A stretch of 24,403 nucleotides of DNA, taken from assembly GCA_964352225.1 (NCBI GenBank), contig CAYGRM010000052.1, forward strand, positions 1 to 24,403. Reading direction: 5' to 3'. Shown here piece by piece: positions 6,651 through 12,522 of the stretch. The DNA comes from CAJQQY01 sp964352225. GTDB taxonomy: Bacteria; Bacteroidota; Bacteroidia; Chitinophagales; Saprospiraceae. Under the pieces are notes generated by a model. That model saw nothing but the letters and a program-made list of their open reading frames with translations, was not told the DNA's origin and did no database searches. The first letter of the stretch is position 1. Every line of letters begins with the position of its first letter. The position numbers and the translations under genes are program-made.

Positions 6651-7035
6651 TGCACATACTATGAGAGAGGAGCGCAGCGGGCCCGCTGCGCTTACTTTAA
6701 GAACTTTTTAATCTAGATTTTTTTTTGCGCATCGCCGTTGGTTTTTTGTGCTGCCTTTTTGAGAAAGCGCGAAGACGGGAATTAAGATTCCTATGTCTGA
6801 ATCTGAAAATAGGTAAGCAGTTGATCGGCTACAAGATCAGAGAACCGAAACTCTAAATTAGGCGTAGGTCACAGCGTTAGAGGTACCGCTCCACAGCGTC
6901 ACGTGGCGCTAGTCATGCGAGAACAGCAACCCAGAAAACCATTTCAATTTGACTTAGCTAAGTCAAATTGTTGCCTCGATTCCTCGACTTGTACCAAGTG
7001 CAACCGCCACGAGGAACGAGGCACTTTTAAACCAA
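6651..7035. other. Gene-free, palindrome-rich segment
   Basis: No plausible gene is seen. The stretch is richer in G and C than its surroundings. It holds a perfect 22-bp palindrome at 6671-6692 (half AGCGCAGCGGG), a near-palindrome around CACGTG at about 6896-6911, a perfect 26-bp palindrome at 6945-6970 (half CAATTTGACTTAG), and a bulged stem at 6972-6986 / 7010-7023 whose loop has its own ACTTG/CAAGT pairing. The last stem is followed by TTTT and a T-rich tract before the shared leader. Possible roles are a terminator plus attenuator, a structured RNA, or an origin of replication or transfer. The sequence alone does not decide. Confidence 0.6.
6671..6692. terminator. Perfect 22-bp palindrome after the 6360 gene
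   Basis: AGCGCAGCGGG and its complement abut with no loop, 20 bp after the stop codon. As RNA it would fold with a small loop. The following bases (TACTTTAAGAAC) are not a good T tract, so a dimeric protein-binding site is as likely as a terminator. Confidence 0.45.
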
Positions 7036-7041
7036 TTTTTT
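6972..7041 (+). promoter_or_regulatory. Stem-loop plus T tract before the 7064 leader
   Basis: TGCCTCGATTCCTCG (6972-6986) pairs with CGAGGAACGAGGCA (7010-7023) with a single bulged A. Then come TTTT and, after eight bases, TTTTTT running into the shared leader. It may act as a terminator for upstream transcription or as an attenuator for the 235-aa gene, like the smaller hairpin before 6360. Confidence 0.5.
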
Positions 7042-7066
7042 AATCACTAAATCTTAAGCAAACATG
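7036..7066 (+). repeat. Shared 5' leader, copy 2 (7064 gene)
   Basis: This is a direct copy of the leader at 6333-6362: TTTTTTAATCACTAAATCTT then AAGCAAACATG. The identity runs right up to the start codon, which supports the ATG at 7064 as the true start. Confidence 0.7.
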
Positions 7067-7771
7067 AAAAATTTAAATCCAAATCTTGACCCAAAAAATC
7101 TGATCACAGAAGGAGCCGTAAACAAAATATTGTACATGGTAGGAGAGCCGAGAAACTACCGCCTAGACTTATCAAAAGGTTACTTGAACTTAAACGGAAT
7201 TACAGCCATCACGAAACCAAAACAAGAATTCCAAGTCATCCCGATTGCAATTAGAGTTCTAGAAGCTGACCTCTTTAAAATGGGAAATAAAAAATGGTGT
7301 GAATTCTATTTCTTGAATGAGGAATCCCACGTTTGTTGCTTCATGTTTCATGAATATAGTTTGGAGAATTTCCGTAATCAATTCAAAGAACTTTACTACG
7401 ATGAAATTTCACCACTCGATGCCAGATGGAAAATATCTTTCATCTCCAAGGAAACAAGCGACGCAGAAAAGAACAAATACTTTATTGCTGACTTCGCCTA
7501 CGAAATGCTAAAGCCTGATGAAATTTCGATTCAAGCGGAATTGATTTCTCAAATCAAAAAACAATCAACTTACATTTTCAGAAGCGACACAGCCGATCAT
7601 CCAAGTACTTACAAAATCGGTTACTCGTCACCACAGGAACAAACCGAGGAAGACAAGAAACTAGAAGCTGAGAAAAGACAAAAACTACTCGATGAAGTTT
7701 TTCCGCTCCCTGAGAAAAAAGAAGCTGAGAAGCCGACAAGGAAAGCAAAAGCAACAAAAAGTAAAGCTTAA
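7064..7771 (+). CDS. Hypothetical protein with basic C-terminal tail (235 aa)
   Basis: Residues 1-165 mix beta strands and helices (GYLNLNGITAITKPKQEF, KKWCEFYFLNEESHVCCFMF) and look like one folded domain. Residues about 185-235 are a disordered Lys/Glu-rich tail ending in PTRKAKATKSKA, which could bind nucleic acid. I do not recognise the family. The fixed start is supported by the shared leader. It is followed at 57 bp by the zinc-knuckle gene, with a compact hairpin between them. Its place beside SLOG and zinc-knuckle genes inside the inverted repeat suggests phage- or plasmid-type cargo. Confidence 0.6.
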   Translation: MKNLNPNLDPKNLITEGAVNKILYMVGEPRNYRLDLSKGYLNLNGITAITKPKQEFQVIPIAIRVLEADLFKMGNKKWCEFYFLNEESHVCCFMFHEYSLENFRNQFKELYYDEISPLDARWKISFISKETSDAEKNKYFIADFAYEMLKPDEISIQAELISQIKKQSTYIFRSDTADHPSTYKIGYSSPQEQTEEDKKLEAEKRQKLLDEVFPLPEKKEAEKPTRKAKATKSKA

Positions 7772-7782
7772 TTTTTAGTCAT

Positions 7783-7806
7783 AGGAAGTGAGGAAACTCG
7801 CTTCCT
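7783..7806 (+). terminator. Hairpin with GAAA tetraloop between two genes
   Basis: AGGAAGTGAG and CTCGCTTCCT pair over 10 positions (one G-T) around GAAA, followed by ACTTTTC. It lies 12 bp after the 235-aa gene. It is stable but has a short T run, so it could be a partial terminator or an mRNA-stabilising stem. Confidence 0.5.
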
Positions 7807-7828
7807 ACTTTTCAAAATCAATTTTCTA

Positions 7829-8161
7829 ATGACTAGAATAGAATACTTAAAAATGGAAATATCAAAAAAATCGGTAGAATACACAGCAACAGAGAACCGA
7901 ACGATGCGTGAAATTTTAGCGCAGGAATGGGAGAAACAAAAAGCAGAATTAGACAAACTTTTGATCTCTGAATGTTGTGACGCAAAAATATTGCAAACGA
8001 GAGTTCACGGAAACGGAACTGGAATTTGCGAAAACTGCAGACAAGAAGCAGAACCAAAAAAAACATCGAATTGCTGTGACGGTGAAATAATTATGCAAGA
8101 TTCAAACGGACATGGAAAATGTAAAAAGTGTTTTGAAAATTGTGTCCCAAGTTACGAGTAA
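7829..8161 (+). CDS. Small protein with two tandem CC..CxxC zinc knuckles
   Basis: This is a 110-residue protein. Residues 1-45 form a helix (TREIL/QEWEKQKAELDKLL). Then two similar modules follow: C49-C50 with C67-x-x-C70 (ECCDAKILQ...GICENC), and C82-C83 with C98-x-x-C101 (NCCDGEIIMQ...GKCKKC), plus C105. Each module has four cysteines at zinc-ribbon spacing, so it probably binds two zinc ions. Such small ribbons bind nucleic acid or adapt proteins in phages and mobile elements. The two modules share the pattern CCD, strand, HGxG, CxxC, which indicates internal duplication. It is the last gene before a strong hairpin and the right repeat arm. Confidence 0.65.
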   Translation: MTRIEYLKMEISKKSVEYTATENRTMREILAQEWEKQKAELDKLLISECCDAKILQTRVHGNGTGICENCRQEAEPKKTSNCCDGEIIMQDSNGHGKCKKCFENCVPSYE

Positions 8162-8183
8162 CAGAGTGTTTGTTTAATAGATG

Positions 8184-8225
8184 TTGAAACCGTGATTCCA
8201 AAAAGTTGGAATTGCGGTTCAATTT
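8184..8225 (+). terminator. Rho-independent terminator after the zinc-knuckle gene
   Basis: The left arm is TTGAAACCGTGATTCCAA and the right arm TTGGAATTGCGGTTCAA. They form a long stem with one bulge and G-T pairs around AAAG, and TTTT follows. It closes the gene set just before the right inverted-repeat arm. Confidence 0.7.
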
Positions 8226-8230
8226 TCCAA

Positions 8231-8663
8231 CGAGAAGCAAGAACAGAATAAAAGAAGTTTTGAAAAAACACCTGAAAACAAACTAACACTTTTTAGGACT
8301 GCTGACTGAGTGCATGCTTCTACGTTATCTTATTTTTTGAATGTGTGCAGGTGGAATTTTTATGGCGGGCGAAGCATGACAGAAAATTACAGCTGTGCAC
8401 ATTCAAAAATAATAGAGCGCAGAAGTATGTACGATGGAAAGCACGTTTAAGCGCGTTTGGTTGGCGAGTGGCTGAATGTAGAGAAACGGAATGAAGCTAC
8501 TCGTGAGCGTGAGAGAAGCTGCTAAATGGAGGAACGGAATGCAGCTGCTGATGAACGGACTAGGAAACAGTTTTTCAATTTGTCAGAGTCGCTGCCTTTC
8601 GTTTTAAGCTAAACCACGAAACCAAACCCGCACTTTCGGCGCTTGTAACTTGAAACATTTTAC
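8231..8663 (-). repeat. Right arm of the large inverted repeat
   Basis: Read on the minus strand, this 433-bp stretch follows the left arm (5119-5710) block by block, from AGTAAAAT through AAGCGCCGAAAG and GGCAGCGACTCTG to AGGTGTTTTTTCAAAACTTC. It lacks about 130 bases present in the left arm, and has point and short length differences throughout. No gene is supported within it. Confidence 0.85.
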
Positions 8664-8743
8664 TAAAAAAAACAACGTATAAGTTTTTCGTTTTTCGCTA
8701 CAAATTCCGTAATTTAAAGTATTGTTTCACGCAACCGCCAAGC

Positions 8744-9010
8744 ATGAATTTAGAGACACCGCAACAACAAAATTTAAGTTCCAAGATTTCAGTTATCGAG
8801 TTAGATTCTCAAAATCTAGCCACTCAATTTCTAAACTCAAAGTTTTGGAAAAGCTATCTTCATTCAAATTCTTTCAAAGAATCTGTTCAACTTTTTTTTC
8901 AAGTTAACTACAAAATGAATTTAAATTCTACCGAGCAGGAACAAGTTCGTAGAATCATAATGAAGGAAGTAGCCAAAGCTTTTGAAAACGGTTTCCAAGA
9001 TTTAGGTTGA
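8744..9010 (+). CDS. Small hypothetical protein (88 aa)
   Basis: The protein is MNLETPQQQNLSSKISVIEL..., with a central aromatic helix (NSKFWKSYLHSNSFKESVQL) and a C-terminal helix (EQEQVRRIIMKEVAKAFENG). Composition is that of a folded small protein; no family is recognised. It lies just outside the right repeat arm, in its own short unit. An overlapping frame at 8722-8907 is a shadow of it. After the stop, TTTCTGA and TCAGAAA (about 9018-9046) form a weak stem. Confidence 0.5.
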   Translation: MNLETPQQQNLSSKISVIELDSQNLATQFLNSKFWKSYLHSNSFKESVQLFFQVNYKMNLNSTEQEQVRRIIMKEVAKAFENGFQDLG

Positions 9011-9061
9011 CATAGTTTTCTGATTTTTTTGGCGAAGTCAGAAACATAATCTTAGGGTGTC

Positions 9062-9168
9062 TTGCATCGGCTCTCAGGTGTTCGGTTATTGTTTTGATAA
9101 TTCAATTAAAGGGAGTTTTTCGTTTTCGGTTTTTTAGAAAAGAGGTGAGAGTCGATGCAATTTTTTTT
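9062..9168 (+). promoter_or_regulatory. Long-range stem plus T tract, attenuator-like leader
   Basis: TTGCATCGGCTCTCA (9062-9076) pairs with TGAGAGTCGATGCAA (9146-9160) over 15 positions, with a single G-T pair. The intervening loop is 69 bases with its own T-rich segments. TTTTTTTT follows at once, and the ATG of the next gene is only 25 bases further on. This is the shape of a terminator placed in a 5' leader. A frame open from 9094 through this stem is less credible than a start at 9193. Confidence 0.55.
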
Positions 9169-9192
9169 ATTCAAACTTTTAAAACTAGAGAC

Positions 9193-9453
9193 ATGGAATT
9201 CAAAAAAACTGTTCGTCTGAATCAGGAGGAACAAAATCACCTTGAATCAATTTGTAAGAAACTCGATATCAAAACTGAGAATAAAGTTTTCAAGCATCTT
9301 GTTTCCAATTTCAATTACCGAACTCGAAAAATCGAGGAACTGGAATCTCAAGTTGAAAAACTAGAATTTGAAATTTCAAAAAAAGATGAAACGTTGGAAT
9401 CAGTTCAAGAAGCTTTGAAACTCATTTCTAGTTTTTCCAATCTAAAACTTTGA
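9193..9453 (+). CDS. Ribbon-helix-helix/coiled-coil small protein
   Basis: I chose the ATG at 9193 (MEFKKTVRLNQEEQNHLESI), giving 86 residues. The N-terminus is a short strand, KKTVRLN, followed by two helices (EEQNHLESICKKLDI and KTENKVFKHLVSNF), which fits a ribbon-helix-helix fold. Residues 41-78 are a heptad coiled coil (KIEELESQVEKLEFEISKKD). MobC-like and other mobilisation accessory proteins have this plan, but no specific family can be claimed. The upstream hairpin with a T tract suggests attenuated expression. An upstream in-frame extension to 9094 runs through that hairpin and gives an unlikely Phe/Arg-rich peptide. Confidence 0.55.
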   Translation: MEFKKTVRLNQEEQNHLESICKKLDIKTENKVFKHLVSNFNYRTRKIEELESQVEKLEFEISKKDETLESVQEALKLISSFSNLKL

Positions 9454-9502
9454 TGTCAAAATTTTGTCTGCAGAAACTGTGACGGAGCAGAGCTGAAAAC
9501 TA

Positions 9503-9600
9503 TTTGACGGCAAAACGAGCACCGGATCTTTTTGCTCGATGCAAATTTTGACGGCATTTAAACCCGAGTTGCAGATTTCCCAGGTATAAGTTTGCCGTCA
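9503..9600. repeat. Three TTTGACGGCA motifs forming direct and inverted repeats
   Basis: TTTGACGGCAAA at 9503-9514 and TTTTGACGGCATTT at 9546-9559 are direct copies. TTTGCCGTCA at 9591-9600 is the inverse of the first, so the segment can also fold as a 10-bp stem. A GAGC/GCTC pair lies between the first two. It occupies the 185-bp spacer before the 9639 gene and looks like an operator or iteron-type protein-binding cluster. Confidence 0.45.
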
Positions 9601-9638
9601 TTCTAATACCTTATTTCCAAAACTTAAATTTTATAACA

Positions 9639-9857
9639 ATGGTTTTACAAAACTCATTACAGCGACTCCAAGAAATAGAAACCGATGAAAGGCTTTTCTA
9701 TCCAGTTGCCAATATTCAAATCAATGCACCTTTAGCTTTGATTCAAGTTTCTCTAAAATCAGAAGCGCAAGGAATCAGATTTGCACTTCGAGAAGCTGGA
9801 CTCGAACCTCCAAAAGTAAAGTATCATATTTCCAAAACTCAAAATCAAGAATCATGA
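9639..9857 (+). CDS. Small hypothetical protein (72 aa)
   Basis: The protein is MVLQNSLQRLQEIETDERLF..., with a central segment PLALIQVSLKSEAQGIRFAL that looks like strand plus helix. No family is recognised. Its leader has TTTCCAAAACTTAAA (9614-9628), a word that recurs at two later gene junctions. The TGA stop overlaps the ATG at 9854 (ATGA), so translational coupling with the next gene is likely. Confidence 0.5.
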   Translation: MVLQNSLQRLQEIETDERLFYPVANIQINAPLALIQVSLKSEAQGIRFALREAGLEPPKVKYHISKTQNQES

Positions 9858-9879
9858 AAACATCAATTCAAATTCAAGA
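9825..9879 (+). repeat. Junction repeat, copy 1
   Basis: CATATTTCCAAAACTCAAAA and on to TTCAAATTCAAGA covers the last codons of the 9639 gene and the first codons of the 9854 gene. A close copy lies at 10115-10171. Confidence 0.7.
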
Positions 9880-10112
9880 TGGAGACAAAATCCGTAACAT
9901 CAACATGGAAGATTTTTTTTGGAGTTACTGAAATCATAAGCGCACTTTTAGAACAAGGTGACGAGGAAGCTGCTAAGAATATTCTTTTAGAAAAGGATTA
10001 TGATTTGGAAGACTTAGAAAATTTTATAAATCAGCATCCAGTTTCAAGTGATGATTTAAAAGAATTTATTTCTGGATTAATAGAAAATTCTGAAGAAGAA
10101 ACTTTTTGGTAA
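9854..10112 (+). pseudogene. Small acidic protein gene, apparently frameshifted in a T8 run
   Basis: The ATG at 9854 overlaps the previous stop (ATGA) and opens MKTSIQIQDGDKIRNINMED. It runs into a run of eight T (9913-9920) and stops at 9931. Removing one T joins it seamlessly to FFGVTEIISALLEQGDEEAA and on to the stop at 10112, giving an 85-residue acidic helical protein. The alternative start at 9879 (METKSVTSTWK...) lies in the downstream frame but replaces the well-formed N-terminus with a poor one. The frame break may be a real mutation, phase variation by slippage, programmed frameshifting, or a sequencing error. No family is recognised. Confidence 0.55.
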
Positions 10113-10114
10113 AC

Positions 10115-10171
10115 CATATTTTCCAAAACTCAAAATCAAGAATTATGAAACTCCAAATCTCAAATTCAAGA
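10115..10171 (+). repeat. Junction repeat, copy 2, with a gene-start remnant
   Basis: This copy of 9825-9879 has an extra T and a few substitutions. Its ATG at 10145 opens only MKLQISNSRN before a stop. It resembles the beginning of the 9854 gene (MKTSIQIQ...) and appears to be the stump of a duplicated or deleted neighbour. Confidence 0.65.
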
Positions 10172-10646
10172 AACTAATTCAATCACATCTACTAGCACAA
10201 AGCTTTTTTTTTTGTTGGCTTTTTTCTAGATTTCGTGAGTGATAAAGTTAAAACCATAGTTTGAAAACAAGGAGATTTTTTAGAATATATTATAATATTG
10301 CTATGTGGATATTGGTTTCGTTTCGACTAACTAATTGGTTTTAATTGCATATATGCATGGCATTGTTTTTGCGTGTACGCTTAATGATACCAAAAATATT
10401 AACTAACAAAAAACGCCATAAATTGCTTACCAAATTTTTATCAAATCAAATAGTTTTTTTGTAAAACAGACCTTCAATAAGGATGTATTGATCTTATCAT
10501 AATATCAATACTTTTTGATTTACGTGGATTTTAAATACACGTATTAATATTTTTTTATTCCCTCCATGAAAATTTAATAAGTACTGAACCTACATCATGA
10601 ACTGATGTAGGGTTACTTATATATTTATTTAACAACATAACATACC
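10172..10646. promoter_or_regulatory. Gene-free AT-rich boundary upstream of the secreted-protein gene
   Basis: No credible gene is present. Visible structures are: a T-rich block at 10207-10227; the 12-bp palindrome TGCATATATGCA (10346-10357); GTATTGAT/ATCAATAC around 10485-10511; ACGTG/CACGT around 10522-10542; and a clean hairpin CCTACATCA-TGAAC-TGATGTAGG (10589-10611) in the probable 5' UTR, 36 bp before the start codon. It separates the small-gene mobile region from the RHS locus and should hold the promoter, which I could not fix by motif. Confidence 0.5.
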
Positions 10647-12413
10647 ATGAGAAAGAATCTTACAACCCTTCTAATGGGATTGCTATTTATTGGCAATACT
10701 ATTGGACAATCATCATCTAATTTTTTTAACGACATAGAAGTTATGCCCTCAGTTTGTAACAATAATAATGGATCAATTTCAGTAGAGTCTTCAGCAATAA
10801 ATATTGACTATGAATGGGATGATGGAACGACTGAATTGGTTCGGTCTGATTTAGAGCCAGGGATATATACTCTTATGGGGATAGATGAGAAAGGATGTTC
10901 AGAAGAAGTGATACTGAAAGTTCCAAATATAGAAGGATGTACCTTTTTTGCTTATTATGATACTGAGCCTATTGCCGAAGTTGAGGTAAATGATGGATAT
11001 GGTAGACCATGCGGTTATTATAATTTAATGATCTATATGGGGAATGATTTGGTATCTCCAGATCTATTTAATATCACATGGACAGCTACAGGTACTGCTC
11101 AAACGTCTCCACCTACTAGTATAAATTATTCTTCTAACTCTGCTTCAATTCCAATTTATTCAAATGGAACTGAGATTAATCTTATTGCTTATTTACTTGA
11201 TGTAGAAGGAGCACTTTTAGAGTGTTGCTATCATACTGAAAACATAACGGTAGGAAATGTTTGTAGATTTCGACCACCATTATATGTTCATAAAGCGAAC
11301 TTTGGAGACACCAATGAAAACAATCTAAAGATGCATGAATTTTTTGTGTATGGAGATGGAACATGTGGAGGAACAACTGATTTAAGAGGCTTTATTATAG
11401 ATGATAATAATGGAGAATTAATTCCACCGTTAGGTAAAATTAATAATGGAGGATTAGTTAATGCTACTAACGGGTACATCCAATTTTCTAATAATCCATC
11501 CTGGGCAAATGTTCCAAATGGTAGTTTTATTACCATTTATGATTCAGGATATATTTATGATGAAAAGACTAAACAAAAAGTTTACTTCTACCCTCAACTA
11601 GTGGCACAAGAGGATCCAATGGATAGCAATAACGATTTCAATTATGTAGTTGGGATTCAAAGTATTGGCGAGATAACTCCTAATCCTTATTTCGATAAAT
11701 ATTATTCAGGATGGGATGTTGAACTACAAACTATTCCATATACAGGAACTCAACCTTACTATGCTAATTGGACATATATCTCTACTACTGGAACAGGGGA
11801 TGCTTTACAAACTCGCTTTCCAGATGGATCATATTGCCATGGTGTAGCACATGGTTCTACTCCATCATCTGTAAGAGAAAACCGATTTGAATTATATATC
11901 ACGGATCAAATGAATCCTAGTTTTAGAATTCAAATGAATGAGTTGAGTGAAGATGATAAGACAAAATTTAGTGTAGTAGCTACTAATCAACCATTTCAGA
12001 TAGGTGTTCCAGAAACTCAAGAAATGTTAGCCCTTGTAAATGAATTGCGTACTTGTGGAGATGGTACAAATGGTCTTGGTTTAGCAAGTAATCCTACAAA
12101 TTCCAATAATATTAATACAGGTGAAATAGCTGAGATTACCTCAGATGGTCTTTCTTTAAATGTTAGTCCGAATCCTTTCCAAGAATACTTAAATATTGAA
12201 TATCAAAGTACAACAATAGGTATAGGGGAGATACATATTTATAATAGCCAAGGAAAAATTGTAAACAGAACTGAAGTAGAATGTGATATGAATTTCCAAT
12301 CACAACGAATTGACTTTGGAGACTTTGATGTAAATGGATTGTACTTCATTGTATTTCATTACCCAAATTCCAAAACGAAAACAGCTAAAGCAATTATGCT
12401 AAATAATAAATAA
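10647..12413 (+). CDS. Secreted protein with SprB-like repeat and T9SS type A sorting domain
   Basis: This is a 588-residue protein. Residues 1-21 (MRKNLTTLLMGLLFIGNTIG) are a Sec signal peptide. Residues about 38-93 match the SprB repeat pattern: an aromatic-x-W, GTTELVRSDLEPGIYTL, then D-x-x-GC (the family form is YxWSNG..sxL.aGxYtvtVtDxxGC). The middle is a Cys-containing, Asn/Gly-rich beta region without a recognised catalytic motif. Residues about 502-588 (SLNVSPNPFQEYLNIEYQ... to GLYFIVF and KTAKAIML) form a Por secretion-system C-terminal sorting domain, which directs export through type IX secretion and usually attachment to the cell surface. It lies 109 bp upstream of the RHS gene with a terminator between them. 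It may be a surface partner of the toxin, but that is inference. Confidence 0.85.
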   Translation: MRKNLTTLLMGLLFIGNTIGQSSSNFFNDIEVMPSVCNNNNGSISVESSAINIDYEWDDGTTELVRSDLEPGIYTLMGIDEKGCSEEVILKVPNIEGCTFFAYYDTEPIAEVEVNDGYGRPCGYYNLMIYMGNDLVSPDLFNITWTATGTAQTSPPTSINYSSNSASIPIYSNGTEINLIAYLLDVEGALLECCYHTENITVGNVCRFRPPLYVHKANFGDTNENNLKMHEFFVYGDGTCGGTTDLRGFIIDDNNGELIPPLGKINNGGLVNATNGYIQFSNNPSWANVPNGSFITIYDSGYIYDEKTKQKVYFYPQLVAQEDPMDSNNDFNYVVGIQSIGEITPNPYFDKYYSGWDVELQTIPYTGTQPYYANWTYISTTGTGDALQTRFPDGSYCHGVAHGSTPSSVRENRFELYITDQMNPSFRIQMNELSEDDKTKFSVVATNQPFQIGVPETQEMLALVNELRTCGDGTNGLGLASNPTNSNNINTGEIAEITSDGLSLNVSPNPFQEYLNIEYQSTTIGIGEIHIYNSQGKIVNRTEVECDMNFQSQRIDFGDFDVNGLYFIVFHYPNSKTKTAKAIMLNNK

Positions 12414-12414
12414 T

Positions 12415-12440
12415 GAGAGGAGTTCCTCCTCTCTATTTTT
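12415..12440 (+). terminator. Rho-independent terminator after the T9SS cargo gene
   Basis: GAGAGGAG (12415-12422), loop TTC, CTCCTCTC (12426-12433), then TATTTTTTT. The stem starts one base after the stop codon. The RHS gene therefore probably has its own promoter or depends on read-through. Confidence 0.8.
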
Positions 12441-12522
12441 TTGAAGATACCGAAATATTAAAATATCCTAAAACCTATTGAACATAAGGGATTCCTATTC
12501 CCTGTTTAAAATTTAATAAAAC

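Noticed and set aside
9094..9192. Upstream extension of the ribbon-helix-helix gene
   Set aside because: It would run through the 15-bp hairpin and T tract and encode a Phe/Arg-rich peptide. The ATG at 9193 gives a normal N-terminus.
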